Below, piece by piece: positions 27,706 to 36,923 of a stretch of DNA of 64,000 nt. The position numbers and the translations under genes are program-made. The DNA comes from Candidatus Gastranaerophilales bacterium (lineage in GTDB: Bacteria; Cyanobacteriota; Vampirovibrionia; Gastranaerophilales; Gastranaerophilaceae). Below the pieces are notes generated by a model, which was not told where the DNA came from, searched no databases, and was given only the letters and a program-made list of their open reading frames with translations. Every line of letters begins with the position of its first letter. The stretch's first letter is position 1. The DNA lies in NCBI GenBank assembly GCA_944324395.1, contig CALUWC010000001.1:1-64000 (forward strand), in the 5' to 3' direction.

Positions 27706-28404
27706 TTATTTTACAAGGATTGGAGAGAAAATCTTATAAAAAATAAATATAGATACCAGAATCAGTAAAATACCGCTTAATTTCATTATGTATTCAGAAA
27801 TTCTATAAAAATTTTTAGCAGACTTAAGTTTTGAAGTTAAAAATCCTGCAAGAATAAATATCAACCCCTGACCTATGGAAAATAAAAACAGCATAATAAC
27901 AGCATTACTTACTTTGGCAGACATTGAAGCAAAAGCCATTATACTTGCAAGAATAGGTGTTGAACAAGGAGTTCCAATAAGTGCAAATACAGCTCCTAAA
28001 ATTAGCGGATATATAAATTCATTGTTTATATTATTTTTTGGAATTTCTTTTATAATTACAGGCATGTCAAATTCAATTACATCAAGTATTTTCAATCCCA
28101 TAATAAGAATAATGGATGCAACAATCAGAGCAAAATAAGGATTACCTATGAATATTTTGCCGGTTAATGCACAAATTGCTCCGATAATTGAAAATACAAT
28201 ACCCGTTCCGATTACAAAGAATATCATTTGTATAAGAGTTTTAACGGGTTTTTCGTCTGAGTATCCGCCGATATAGCCTATTATCAGCGGCAGCATAGAC
28301 AGGGAACATGGTGAAATTGAAGAAATTAAACCACCCAAAAATGCTGCTCCAAACAGAATATATATACTGTGCTGGGTTGTAAAAATTTGAGTTAAACTTT
28401 CCAT
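27706..28404 (-). CDS. ccdA: CcdA/DsbD-type transmembrane thiol transporter
   Basis: A 232-residue six-helix membrane protein that would carry reducing power across the inner membrane. Seen: the first-helix SSISPCSLSMLPLIIGYIGGYS at about 27-48 and the fourth-helix GTPCSTPILASIMAFAS at about 144-160, each with the conserved Cys-Pro context. The partner thioredoxin-like gene ends on its first base, so the two form one unit: CcdA passing electrons to an extracytoplasmic thiol protein. AAAGGGTTG lies before the ATG. Confidence 0.88.
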   Translation of the reverse strand: MESLTQIFTTQHSIYILFGAAFLGGLISSISPCSLSMLPLIIGYIGGYSDEKPVKTLIQMIFFVIGTGIVFSIIGAICALTGKIFIGNPYFALIVASIILIMGLKILDVIEFDMPVIIKEIPKNNINNEFIYPLILGAVFALIGTPCSTPILASIMAFASMSAKVSNAVIMLFLFSIGQGLIFILAGFLTSKLKSAKNFYRISEYIMKLSGILLILVSIFIFYKIFSPILVK

Positions 28405-28793
28405 TATTTCAACCCTTTAATATACTTTTCCATTTCATCTTTCGGGATAGCAGATTCTATTCTTTTATACTGAGTTCCGTCAGAATTTAACATTATAACA
28501 GTTGGAACAAGAGTTACGTTATATTTTTTTATCATATTATTTTTCATATCATCTCTACTGTCAACGATAATTTCAGTATATGCAACTTTATCTTGATATT
28601 TCGGCAGAAGTTCTTTAAAAACTTTTTCTACCTCCTGACATTCAAGGCACATTGTTGACGAAAATTTTATAATCTGGGGTTTTCCGTTAGCCTGTGCAAT
28701 ACTTGAAGTATCTTTATTAAAAGTTAATCCGAAAAATGCCAGTATCGGAATTATTAAAATTGCCAATATTGTAATTATTGATTTTTTGTTCAT
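28404..28793 (-). CDS. Membrane-anchored thioredoxin-like protein with CLEC motif
   Basis: A 129-residue protein. An N-terminal hydrophobic segment (6-22) anchors or exports it; residues 38-129 are a thioredoxin fold with the redox pair in TMCLECQEVE (CxxC read as CLEC, about 48-51) and the cis-proline in VTLVPTVIML. The motif differs from CGPC of thioredoxin and CPHC of DsbA, so the redox potential is not predictable. Gene order with ccdA implies it receives electrons from it. GGAGGAT precedes the ATG. Confidence 0.85.
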   Translation of the reverse strand: MNKKSIITILAILIIPILAFFGLTFNKDTSSIAQANGKPQIIKFSSTMCLECQEVEKVFKELLPKYQDKVAYTEIIVDSRDDMKNNMIKKYNVTLVPTVIMLNSDGTQYKRIESAIPKDEMEKYIKGLK

Positions 28794-28964
28794 TTTTATC
28801 CTCCATAAATTAACTATACCACATTATATTTGATAAATTAAAATTTTTACAATAATACATCAGGCTATTTCTTCAATAAAATTCATACAACTCTTTTAAA
28901 GCATTTATATGATGAAAAATGAACAAAAATATGGTCTAATCGTTTATACGAATAGAAATAATAC

Positions 28965-30449
28965 ATGAAGGATAATACAGACGTGCAACGGTTCAAAAAA
29001 ATATTCATCGGGCTGTGTTTAATAATAGTATGCACTACAAGCAGTGCATTTGCTATAGAAGATATAAAAATTCAAAAGGATTCGATACTAACCCTAAATG
29101 ATTGCATTTCTATTGCTCTAAATAACAATCCGGAAATAAGAAATGCTCGTTACAATTACGGAATTTCAAAAGCTAACGTCAATATCGCAAGATCTGAATT
29201 CTTTCCGACTATCGGTGTCAGTACAGGTTATACGTTCAATGATGTAAATTCAAGCAGGCGTGGTATGAGTGCTGCAATGAATACCAATACTTATACTGTT
29301 CAGGCAACCTTGAATCAGCTTTTGTGGAATTTTGGCAGAACAAATGCACATATTAAAATGCAAAAATTTTATCTTATTGCCGACAAATTCTATTTTGAAA
29401 ATGCCGTAAGAGAAACAACTTTTAATGTTAAACAAAGATATTATGAAGTTCTGGCAGCCCGTGCAACCGTTGCAATTAACAGAGCATACGTTGACATAAA
29501 CGAAAGAAACTATCTTAGAACAAAAGCCTATTTTGAAGAAGGTGTAATGTCAAAAATTGATCTTGTAAATGCTGAAGTGACATTAAGTGATTCTAAAATT
29601 CAATTAATAGAATCAAATAAATCATATAAAAATGCTCTGGTTAATTTGAATAATGCAATGTATGTTTCAGAAGCCCCAAATTATTCTATCTCAAGTACAG
29701 AAGAATTTAATATAGACAATGATTATGCCCCTGTAAATCTTACAAATATTTCAAAAACAAGAAAAAAAGAATCAAGTGAACTCCCCGTAAGTGTTAATGA
29801 TGCCAAACTTATTACATCTGTTCAAAAGCTGGAAGTTCTCACTAATTATAAATTGAACGATTTTCCTTATAATTTTGAAGAATGTATAAAAATAGCTTAT
29901 GAAAACAGGGCAGATTTAAAAGCTTACAATTCAACACTGGATGCTGTTAAAGAAAACCTCATTTTCGTAAAACGTAATTATTATCCTGAACTATCTGCAA
30001 CAGCCGGATATGGTTTCAGAAATACAAACTCAACAAATTCGTTTAATGTTGGAGTTAATCTGGCAAGTTCTGTTAATATAATGAATCAGAAATCTCAGGT
30101 TGATGCAGCTAAATATCAGGTCAGCATTGCAGAAAACTCTTTAAACCAATTGAATAAAGATATCTATTTTGAAGTTCAAAATGCTTATATCAATATGATA
30201 GAAATAGAAAAACAAATTCCTCTGTTGGCTGTCAAAGTCCGCCAAACTCTGGAAAATTTTGAACTTGCAGAAGGCAGATACTATGTAGGACTCGGTGATT
30301 ATATCCAGCTTCAGGACGCAAAAGTAAATTATAATAATGCCCAGAGATCTTATATTGAAACTATTTACAGATATAATGTCGCAAGAGCGAATCTTGAAAG
30401 TGCAATAGCTCTTCCTCAAGATGTTACGGTAACTTTAGAAGGAACATAA
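28965..30449 (+). CDS. TolC-family outer-membrane efflux protein
   Basis: A 494-residue outer-membrane channel of the TolC family. A signal peptide spans about residues 1-30, ending SSAFA. Seen: LTLNDCISIALNNNPEIRNARYN near 38-60, long heptad-type helices with FNVKQRYYEVLAARA, a second repeat FEECIKIAYENRADLKAYNSTLDAV, and C-terminal AEGRYYVGLGDYIQLQDA. Duplicated halves are family-typical. It is followed after one base by the membrane-fusion protein and then an ABC pair, giving a complete tripartite exporter in the order channel-adaptor-ATPase-permease. No clear Shine-Dalgarno precedes the ATG. Confidence 0.9.
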   Translation: MKDNTDVQRFKKIFIGLCLIIVCTTSSAFAIEDIKIQKDSILTLNDCISIALNNNPEIRNARYNYGISKANVNIARSEFFPTIGVSTGYTFNDVNSSRRGMSAAMNTNTYTVQATLNQLLWNFGRTNAHIKMQKFYLIADKFYFENAVRETTFNVKQRYYEVLAARATVAINRAYVDINERNYLRTKAYFEEGVMSKIDLVNAEVTLSDSKIQLIESNKSYKNALVNLNNAMYVSEAPNYSISSTEEFNIDNDYAPVNLTNISKTRKKESSELPVSVNDAKLITSVQKLEVLTNYKLNDFPYNFEECIKIAYENRADLKAYNSTLDAVKENLIFVKRNYYPELSATAGYGFRNTNSTNSFNVGVNLASSVNIMNQKSQVDAAKYQVSIAENSLNQLNKDIYFEVQNAYINMIEIEKQIPLLAVKVRQTLENFELAEGRYYVGLGDYIQLQDAKVNYNNAQRSYIETIYRYNVARANLESAIALPQDVTVTLEGT

Positions 30450-30450
30450 T

Positions 30451-31662
30451 ATGAATTTTAAAGATTTTAAACAAAAATATTTGAATAAGAAGGTAATCAT
30501 AGTATCAGCAGCAGCTGTTGTTGTAATACTCTGGGGTATTAACCGCTATCAGGAAAATAAAATCATTTATCAAACTCAGAAACTTTCAAAGTGTACAATA
30601 ACAGATATTGTTGAAGCTTCCGGTACTATAAATCCTGTTAATACCGTTAGTGTCGGTTCTACTGTATCAGGACTTATGAAGGAAATTTATGTTGATTACA
30701 ATTCGGAAGTAAAAAAGGGGCAGCCGCTGGCACAAATTGACCCTGCAAACTTTCAGGCATCAGTAGATCAGAACAAAGCTCAAATTAACAATGCAGAAGC
30801 TAACCTTGCCAGACTTAATGCGGAAATGGTTATGGCTCAAAAAACTTATACCAGATACAAAAATCTATATGCCAAAAATTTTATAGCCCGAAGTGAACTT
30901 GATCAGGCCGAAAGTGATTATCTTGCAAAAAAGGCTTCAATCGGGGCTCAAAAAGCTTCTATTGCTCAGGCAAAGGCTAATTATAATACCGCAATGACAA
31001 ACCTTGGTTATACAAAAATTATTGCTCCCGTTAACGGGACAATAATATCTAGAGATATTGATGTCGGACAGCCAGTTGCCGCAAGTTTTCAGGCTCCAGA
31101 ATTATTTACAATTGCTCAGGATTTAACAAAAATGCAAATCGAAGTTAATGTTTCAGAAGCGGATATCGGTAAAGTTAAAGAAGGTCAAGATGTCGAATAT
31201 ACTCTTGACGGTTATCCTGACAGTACCTTCTATGGCAAAGTTACTCAGGTAAGGCTTGATTCAACAGTAACTTCCAATGTTGTAACTTATACAGTTATTG
31301 TCAGCGTAAGTAACGAAGATCTTAAACTGAAGCCAGGTATGACAGCTAATGTTTCCATAATTACGAAACGAAGCAAAGATGTTATGTGTGCTCCGACTAT
31401 CGCATTAAAATATACTCCGGAAATTGGCGGACAAAAGTATAAAAATCAGGGTATCTGGATTTTAGAAAAAAATAAGCCCGTAAGAATAGATATTAAAGAA
31501 GGTGCAAGTGACGATACAAATGTAGAAATCATATCGCAGCGTTTGAAGCTCGGAGATGAAGTTATTATAGGTTCAACCGGAGGTAAAAATAATAAAAATA
31601 CATCAGCCGGTTCATCATCTTCAGGTAAAAGACGCGGTGGTCCTCCCGGCATGTTCCGGTAA
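30451..31662 (+). CDS. MacA-like periplasmic membrane-fusion protein (HlyD family)
   Basis: A 403-residue adaptor linking the ABC transporter to the TolC-like channel. One transmembrane segment near 16-28, then the split biotinyl-lipoyl domain (TVSVGSTVSGLMKEIYVDYNSEVKKGQPLAQID in part, and LGYTKIIAPVNGTIISRDIDVGQPV in part), an alpha-helical hairpin rich in Ala, Lys and Gln between them, and a beta-barrel PDSTFYGKVTQVRLDST. The C-terminal tail is Gly/Ser/Asn-rich and ends RRGGPPGMFR. It starts one base after the tolC-like stop. Confidence 0.9.
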   Translation: MNFKDFKQKYLNKKVIIVSAAAVVVILWGINRYQENKIIYQTQKLSKCTITDIVEASGTINPVNTVSVGSTVSGLMKEIYVDYNSEVKKGQPLAQIDPANFQASVDQNKAQINNAEANLARLNAEMVMAQKTYTRYKNLYAKNFIARSELDQAESDYLAKKASIGAQKASIAQAKANYNTAMTNLGYTKIIAPVNGTIISRDIDVGQPVAASFQAPELFTIAQDLTKMQIEVNVSEADIGKVKEGQDVEYTLDGYPDSTFYGKVTQVRLDSTVTSNVVTYTVIVSVSNEDLKLKPGMTANVSIITKRSKDVMCAPTIALKYTPEIGGQKYKNQGIWILEKNKPVRIDIKEGASDDTNVEIISQRLKLGDEVIIGSTGGKNNKNTSAGSSSSGKRRGGPPGMFR

Positions 31663-31716
31663 ATTCGGGTAACAAAAGTATCACTCTTTCCTCAGATAAT
31701 TTAATACAGAGGTAAT

Positions 31717-32433
31717 ATGGATTTAATTGAAGTAAAACATGCAATAAAAACTTATCAAACTGGTGAAGATTCATTCAATGCATTGAATGATGTATCTTTA
31801 TCCGTTAAAAAAGGTGAATTTGTTGCAATTATGGGTGCTTCAGGATCAGGAAAATCCACCTTTATGAATATGCTGGGAACACTTGACAAACCTACTTCGG
31901 GAAGCTATTTCCTTGACGGAGAGGATATGATTCATCAGGATCCTGATGAACTTGCAAGAATCCGGTGCGAAAAATTAGGGTTTGTATTTCAGGGTTTTAA
32001 TCTTATATCAAGAACTTCAGCACTCGATAATGTATGTTTGCCTATGATATATAAAGGTGTTCCAGAAGAAGAAAGAATTGAACGTGCAAAATGGGCATTA
32101 AAAATTGTAGGACTTGAAAAGCGTGAAGATCACATGCCAAACCAGATGTCCGGAGGTCAGCAGCAGAGAGTAGCCATAGCCAGAGCCATAGTTAATGATG
32201 CCCCTTTGATTCTTGCAGACGAACCGACTGGTAATCTTGATACAAAAACAAGTATCGAAGTTATGGAATTTTTTGTAAGATTGAATGAAGAAATGGGTAA
32301 AACAATAGTTCTTGTTACACATGAACCTGATATTGCAGAATATACAAAACGTGTCGTAAAATTTAAAGACGGTAACATCATCCTTGATGAACCCAAAGAA
32401 GTTTGGTTACACCACAGAACAAGAGAAACGTAA
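31717..32433 (+). CDS. MacB/LolD-type ABC transporter ATP-binding protein
   Basis: A 238-residue ATPase. Seen: Walker A GASGSGKST at about 40-48, Q-loop FVFQGFNLI, signature SGGQQQRVAIARA near 147-159, Walker B ILADEPTGNLD, and the switch His in VTHEPD. The LolD/MacB group is indicated by TYQTGEDSFNALNDVSLSVKKGE near the start. GAGGTAAT precedes the ATG. The permease gene begins two bases after its stop. Confidence 0.93.
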   Translation: MDLIEVKHAIKTYQTGEDSFNALNDVSLSVKKGEFVAIMGASGSGKSTFMNMLGTLDKPTSGSYFLDGEDMIHQDPDELARIRCEKLGFVFQGFNLISRTSALDNVCLPMIYKGVPEEERIERAKWALKIVGLEKREDHMPNQMSGGQQQRVAIARAIVNDAPLILADEPTGNLDTKTSIEVMEFFVRLNEEMGKTIVLVTHEPDIAEYTKRVVKFKDGNIILDEPKEVWLHHRTRET

Positions 32434-32435
32434 AT

Positions 32436-33665
32436 ATGTTAGATTTTAAGTCAATATTAAAAATGGCAACAGTGTCATTAAAAATAAACAAAATGCGATC
32501 CATACTTACAAGTCTGGGTATAATTATCGGGGTAAGTGCAGTAATTATAATGCTTGCAGTAGGCTCCGGAGCCAGTAAAAAAATAGCTAAAGATATGGAA
32601 GCTATGGGAAGCAACCTTCTTATGGTTCGTTCCGCATCAGCAAAATCCGGCGGAGTTAGAATGGGTTCAGGTACAAGGCCTTCCTTGACATTAAAAGATG
32701 CCGAGGCTATAGAAATAAAATGCAGAGGTGTTTTAGCCGTTGCTCCGTATTCTTCTCAAACCCAGCAGTTAACTTATGGAAATCAGAACTGGTCAACTAC
32801 TGTTGGCGGCACTACTATGCCGTATTTTATGATTAGAAATTATGAAGTTGAATCAGGCAGAGGTTTTCTTCCGGAGGATAATAAAAACAGTACCAAGGTT
32901 GCCGTAATCGGCCAGACAGTGTCTACCGAATTATTCGGAGATGTTGATCCTATAAATAAAACAATCAGAATAGGAAATGTACCTTTTAAAGTTGTCGGTC
33001 TGTTAAAAACTAAAGGTTCAAGCGGTATGGGGCAAGATCAGGACGATATGGTTTTTATTCCGATAACAACAGCTCAACGCAAGGTTTTTGGTACGGATTT
33101 CCCGGGAACAGTTAATATGATAGCTGTCAAAGCTCAGGGAGAAGATACTATTGCCGTTGCACAGGAGGATATTACTGAATTATTGCAAATCAGGCATAAT
33201 ATTGGCAAAAAACAAGAAAATGATTTTGAAATAAGAAACTTAGCAGAAATGCAGGAAACAATCAAATCAACAACAAAAACAATGTCTTTATTATTAGGAG
33301 CAATAGCCGGAGTATCTTTGATTGTCGGCGGTATCGGTATTATGAATATTATGCTTGTGTCGGTAACGGAAAGAACTAAAGAAATCGGTATTCGTATGGC
33401 AATAGGTGCAAAAGCCTCTGATATAAGATTTCAATTCTTACTTGAATCATTTTTACTATCTATGGCAGGCGGTCTGGTTGGTGTTGTTCTAGGGGTTCTC
33501 GGAGCTCATCTTATGCAGGTGCTTGCAGGCATGAATATAGCTATAACCTTGCCGTCTATTTTGCTTTCTTTGGGATTTTCAGCGGCAATAGGCATCGGAT
33601 TTGGCTATTACCCTGCTTACAAGGCTTCTTTACTTAATCCGATTGATGCCTTGAGATATGAATAA
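32436..33665 (+). CDS. MacB-type ABC transporter permease
   Basis: A 409-residue permease with the MacB/FtsX fold: one N-terminal helix (MRSILTSLGIIIGVSAVIIMLAVGSG in part, about 18-43), a large periplasmic domain to about residue 275, and three C-terminal helices with GGIGIMNIMLVSVTERTKEIGIRMAIGA. Together with the ATPase it forms MacB split over two genes, which probably exports a peptide, siderophore or lipid. The ATG at 32436 is preferred over an upstream in-frame ATG because it follows the ATPase stop directly. Confidence 0.92.
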   Translation: MLDFKSILKMATVSLKINKMRSILTSLGIIIGVSAVIIMLAVGSGASKKIAKDMEAMGSNLLMVRSASAKSGGVRMGSGTRPSLTLKDAEAIEIKCRGVLAVAPYSSQTQQLTYGNQNWSTTVGGTTMPYFMIRNYEVESGRGFLPEDNKNSTKVAVIGQTVSTELFGDVDPINKTIRIGNVPFKVVGLLKTKGSSGMGQDQDDMVFIPITTAQRKVFGTDFPGTVNMIAVKAQGEDTIAVAQEDITELLQIRHNIGKKQENDFEIRNLAEMQETIKSTTKTMSLLLGAIAGVSLIVGGIGIMNIMLVSVTERTKEIGIRMAIGAKASDIRFQFLLESFLLSMAGGLVGVVLGVLGAHLMQVLAGMNIAITLPSILLSLGFSAAIGIGFGYYPAYKASLLNPIDALRYE

Positions 33666-33672
33666 ATATAGT

Positions 33673-34146
33673 CTACTCCAGCTCAGTAACAGAAGTATTC
33701 ATTGCTCCGTTGTAAATATCCAGTTTTACTTTTATTTTGTTTCCTTTATATTTTGAAGGCAGTGATGCAAAAGGGGCGGCTGCTTCTATTGAAGTTTTTA
33801 CATACTTATCAAATTCCGTATTTCCTGAACTGGTTATTATCTCTACATCTGAAACCGTACCATCTTTAGCTGTTACAAAAGATACAGCTATCGGACTGTT
33901 CCTTTTTACAAGGATTTGAGAATTTAATTTATGCTGAAGATTTTTCATATAACGATTCCAGTTATATGAATTTTTAGCACTGCCAGCTGATTTGTCAACG
34001 GGTTTATCAAATTCAAACCGTAAAAAAGGACTTGACATTTGATTTTGAGCCTGATTTCCTCCGCTGTAATCAAATACTGACGCAGCTTGTGCTGTTCCTG
34101 CAGCAAGTAATAAGATAAGTGTTGTAATAATAGTAGATTTTTTCAT
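33673..34146 (-). CDS. Exported protein with a TonB C-terminal domain
   Basis: A 157-residue protein with a cleavable signal peptide (MKKSTIITTLILLLAAGTAQA, cut before ASVFDY). The C-terminal half (about 65-150) matches the TonB C-terminal fold: NLQHKLNSQILVKRNSPIAVSFVTAKDGTVSDVEIITSSGNTEFDKYV in part, with the AxxSFxxxxDGxVxxVxI pattern. It has no transmembrane anchor or proline-rich span, so it cannot be a standard TonB. AGGGAGAATTTT before the ATG at 34146 selects this start over one 18 bases upstream. It lies 10 bases after the Fe-S gene. Confidence 0.78.
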   Translation of the reverse strand: MKKSTIITTLILLLAAGTAQAASVFDYSGGNQAQNQMSSPFLRFEFDKPVDKSAGSAKNSYNWNRYMKNLQHKLNSQILVKRNSPIAVSFVTAKDGTVSDVEIITSSGNTEFDKYVKTSIEAAAPFASLPSKYKGNKIKVKLDIYNGAMNTSVTELE

Positions 34147-34156
34147 AAAATTCTCC

Positions 34157-35260
34157 CTACTCAATTATATCAGCTTTTGCCAAAAAGTCCAAAAGACTGA
34201 TTACTTTTGCTTTACCTTTTGTTAAAAATAAGCCGTATTTCAATCCTAGTATGCACCCCGGGCATGTTGTAATAACATAGTTTGCACCGGTTTTGTTTAT
34301 ATTTTTAGCTTTTTGTATAGCTAATTCAGCAGACATTTTAGGATTTTTTATAGAAAAACTTCCGGCAAACCCACAGCATTCATCATAATCCGGCAATTCA
34401 ATATATTCAACTTTTTCGCAATTATTCAATATTTGTTTTAAAAATTTGTCATCTGCAAGATGACATGGCTTGTGAAAAGTGACTTTGATATGTTTTTTAT
34501 ATTTAAAGCGAAAATTTTCTCGTGCAATTATATCTCCCCAATTTAGAAATTTTTCGGGATTTATTTGAGAAGATTGTTGTTCAATATATTTTGGGTATTC
34601 TTTCAGTGTATATTCACAGCTTGCACAGTCTGTAACCAGATAATCATAATTACAATTTTCAATTAACTTTAAATTATGATTTGCAGTTTCAATAAACCGT
34701 TTCATATTTCCATCTGATAAAAAAGGCAAACCGCAGCAGTCAAAACCAGGGGTTATAATGTTTATAGAGCTGTTTTTAAAAATTTTTGCCAGATTTTTAT
34801 CAGTATTTGGCAGCATTTGATTTACACAGCCTTTAAAATACAAAACATTTTTTTCGGCATTCAAAACAGGTTTAAACGAAGGTCTGCACAGGTTTGAAAT
34901 TTTTGAAATTATTTTTATAAAGTTTGAAAAAATTAATTTACTTTCTAAGAAATTTATAATTTTACCTGAAAGTTTGTCGTTCATATATTCATATTTTGCA
35001 CAGTTAAGAATTTCACAGACATCAATCCCGCTCGGGCAGAAATCATTACACTTGCCGCATCGCAGGCACATATCAATATATTTGTTAATGTTTTTTGAAA
35101 ATTTTAAATCTCCCTTTGTAACTCCATGCAGCATAATAAATTTGCCTTTGCTCACTACACAATCATTAGGATTTAATTTGTACAGCGGACAGGCTTGTTC
35201 ACACAAGGCACATTTGGAACATTTATTAAGCTCTTTTTCATAATCCTTTAGAGTCTTCAT
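34157..35260 (-). CDS. GlcF-like iron-sulfur oxidoreductase subunit (CCG-domain protein)
   Basis: A 367-residue cytoplasmic or membrane-peripheral protein. Two [4Fe-4S] ferredoxin motifs lie at the N-terminus: CSKCALCEQACP near 15-26 and CLRCGKCNDFCP near 67-78. Two CCG domains follow (DCCGLPFL, then DECCGFAGSF) with CASC and CPGC companions. This is the layout of glycolate oxidase subunit GlcF and related heterodisulfide-reductase-like proteins. No flavoprotein GlcD partner is adjacent, so its electron donor is unknown. No Shine-Dalgarno is visible. Confidence 0.85.
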   Translation of the reverse strand: MKTLKDYEKELNKCSKCALCEQACPLYKLNPNDCVVSKGKFIMLHGVTKGDLKFSKNINKYIDMCLRCGKCNDFCPSGIDVCEILNCAKYEYMNDKLSGKIINFLESKLIFSNFIKIISKISNLCRPSFKPVLNAEKNVLYFKGCVNQMLPNTDKNLAKIFKNSSINIITPGFDCCGLPFLSDGNMKRFIETANHNLKLIENCNYDYLVTDCASCEYTLKEYPKYIEQQSSQINPEKFLNWGDIIARENFRFKYKKHIKVTFHKPCHLADDKFLKQILNNCEKVEYIELPDYDECCGFAGSFSIKNPKMSAELAIQKAKNINKTGANYVITTCPGCILGLKYGLFLTKGKAKVISLLDFLAKADIIE

Positions 35261-35385
35261 ATTTTCATAATAACATAATCATATTAATCGATCGGTTTAC
35301 ATAAGTTAATATTATTCGATTGAAAATTAAATATTTTTAGCAAATCTGCCGATAACATGAGTAATCTTAGTTAAAGGAATACAAA

Positions 35386-35673
35386 ATGTCAGATTCAAAT
35401 TTTACATTTAACAGACCTTATAAACCTTTCGGATTAAACGTAAAAGTTCCTGAAAGAACAATTCAGCAGGCAGGTGAAACTTTAGAAGAGCTTGTCAAAT
35501 CTCCTGCTGCTCCTTTGTTTGAATTTTTAGAAGAAAATGAATCCGTTTTTAACGGAGATGTAGCTTTTGAAATAAACAAAACTATTGCCCAGAATTTTAC
35601 AATAGGTTCTGCCATGAGAATGGAAGATGAAAAAATTAACGGGAAAAACCCTAGTTTTGATATGCATTTTTAA
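35386..35673 (+). CDS. Small hypothetical protein
   Basis: A 95-residue soluble protein that I do not recognise. The N-terminus reads SNFTFNRPYKPFG, loosely resembling the FT/FS leaders elsewhere in the window. The body is acidic and probably helical (ERTIQQAGETLEELVKSP). TTAAAGGAATAC lies just before the ATG. It stands between the GlcF-like gene (divergent) and rpmH. Confidence 0.6.
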   Translation: MSDSNFTFNRPYKPFGLNVKVPERTIQQAGETLEELVKSPAAPLFEFLEENESVFNGDVAFEINKTIAQNFTIGSAMRMEDEKINGKNPSFDMHF

Positions 35674-35731
35674 TGACTGGATTAAAATTTGTCCGTCTGC
35701 TTCATAATATTTAATCAACGTGTCGTATTTG

Positions 35732-35758
35732 TTGACTATTTAATTTGTTTACTATAAT
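35732..35758 (+). promoter_or_regulatory. Probable promoter of rpmH-rnpA
   Basis: -35-like TTGACT (35732-35737) and -10 TATAAT (35753-35758), but with a short 15-base spacer. It ends 43 bases before the rpmH ATG. Confidence 0.45.
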
Positions 35759-35801
35759 ATTTGAATTATACGATAAAATAAATAGTAAAAGGAATAAAGA
35801 T

Positions 35802-35954
35802 ATGAGACGTACACTAGAAGGAACAAAAAGAAAAAGACAGAATGTAAGCGGATTCAGAGCAAGAATGTCAACTCCGGGCGGCAGAGAAGTTATTAACAGA
35901 CGCAGAGCCCGCGGTCGTCATAAGGTTGCTATTACTGCTAAGAATCGTGCATAG
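35802..35954 (+). CDS. rpmH: Ribosomal protein L34
   Basis: Large-subunit protein L34, 50 residues, with the family's MRRTLEG start, [14 protein letters not shown] and [12 protein letters not shown] tail; strongly basic. The ATG at 35802 follows AAAAGGAATAAAG; the longer in-frame ORF upstream is not supported. It sits before rnpA, as in nearly all bacteria. Confidence 0.95.
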   Translation: MRRTLEGTKRKRQNVSGFRARMSTPGGREVINRRRARGRHKVAITAKNRA

Positions 35955-36014
35955 TAGTGCTTTTGTGTAGACTCTTTTAACGAAATTTTCGTTTAGCAGG
36001 TTACGGAGTCAAAA

Positions 36015-36365
36015 ATGTTACCAAAACAATATCGTTTAAAAAAAAAATCTGCATTTAAAGCAACATATAAAGTTAAAAACTCCTCCCATTCGGGTGGAGT
36101 AACTTTGTTTGCAGGTATTTTAAAAAAAGACGAATCGCCCACAAAAGTCGGATTTGTTGTTAGTAAAAAGGTTCATAAACGTGCTGTTAGGAGAAACCGT
36201 CTGAAACGTCTGATGCGTGAGAGCTACCGTATATTTTTAAAAAACGGTGATGTAGGGAATTCTCAAAAATATTTGTCTTTAATTTTTGTTGGAAGTGAAA
36301 ATGCACTTGAAAAAAGTTTTGCTGAAATTTCGTCTTCTATACATAAATTGTTAATGAGGTTGTGA
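36015..36365 (+). CDS. rnpA: Ribonuclease P protein component
   Basis: Protein subunit of RNase P, which with the RNA subunit trims tRNA 5' leaders. 116 residues. Seen: YRLKKKSAFKATYK near 6-19 and the RNA-binding signature KVHKRAVRRNRLKRLMRESYR near 54-74. CGGAGTC precedes the ATG. In the 60-base gap from rpmH, inner AACGAAA/TTTCGTT (35980-35994) and outer GACTC/GAGTC (35971-36011) can pair, covering the Shine-Dalgarno. The next gene starts one base after its stop. Confidence 0.93.
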   Translation: MLPKQYRLKKKSAFKATYKVKNSSHSGGVTLFAGILKKDESPTKVGFVVSKKVHKRAVRRNRLKRLMRESYRIFLKNGDVGNSQKYLSLIFVGSENALEKSFAEISSSIHKLLMRL

Positions 36366-36366
36366 G

Positions 36367-36894
36367 ATGCTTGAAGGTATGTATGTCGAAAACATAATGA
36401 TGCATTCGGAAACAAGAGTTTATCCGACTGAACCTCAAATTTCAGCAGGAGTTATAGACGGTTCTCAAGCAATTTACAGATATTCTCTTAGAGAATCTTC
36501 GTACCCGACATTATCAATTGTTGATGAAATTTCAGACAGTCAGGGCAATATAATTCCTCCGGGACATTATGAATTGGCACTGTCTGATGAAAGAGATTTT
36601 CTAATACTTATGCAGTCCAAAAAGCCGATTGCAATTATTCCTGTGTTCAGGGTAGATGTTGATATGTCTACTTATGCGGTAGTTAAAGATAAAAAAGCTC
36701 TTAAAAAAGAAAAAAAAGAAAAGAAAGAAATTGCAAAAACTAATGCAAAACGAGCAAAACAAGGAATGCCTCCTGTTAATACGGAAAAAGATATCTATCA
36801 GGAAGCTTCAATGGAATATATTCCTGCAGGCGGTTATTATTTAATCCGTTATGAACGCGGTGATGTAAAAGCATGGGGTGCAATTAAAGGTTAG
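36367..36894 (+). CDS. Hypothetical protein co-transcribed with rnpA
   Basis: A 175-residue protein of unknown function. It starts one base past the rnpA stop, where most bacteria have yidD or yidC. It has no signal peptide or membrane helix. A Lys/Glu-rich helix (KDKKALKKEKKEKKEIAK, near 107-124) separates a beta-rich N-terminal domain (IPPGHYELALSDERDF and IIPVFRVDVDM) from a short C-terminal YYLIRYERGDVKAWG segment. The tight spacing suggests coexpression with RNase P protein rather than shared function. ATGCTTGAAGG is used as start with GAGGTTGTGAG upstream. Confidence 0.65.
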   Translation: MLEGMYVENIMMHSETRVYPTEPQISAGVIDGSQAIYRYSLRESSYPTLSIVDEISDSQGNIIPPGHYELALSDERDFLILMQSKKPIAIIPVFRVDVDMSTYAVVKDKKALKKEKKEKKEIAKTNAKRAKQGMPPVNTEKDIYQEASMEYIPAGGYYLIRYERGDVKAWGAIKG

Positions 36895-36923
36895 GCTTTG
36901 GAATTAAAAGTTAGGAAGGTAAG

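Noticed and set aside
35261..35385. Replication origin near rpmH
   Set aside because: No DnaA boxes (TTATNCACA), dnaA, or dnaN gene were seen despite the rpmH-rnpA location.
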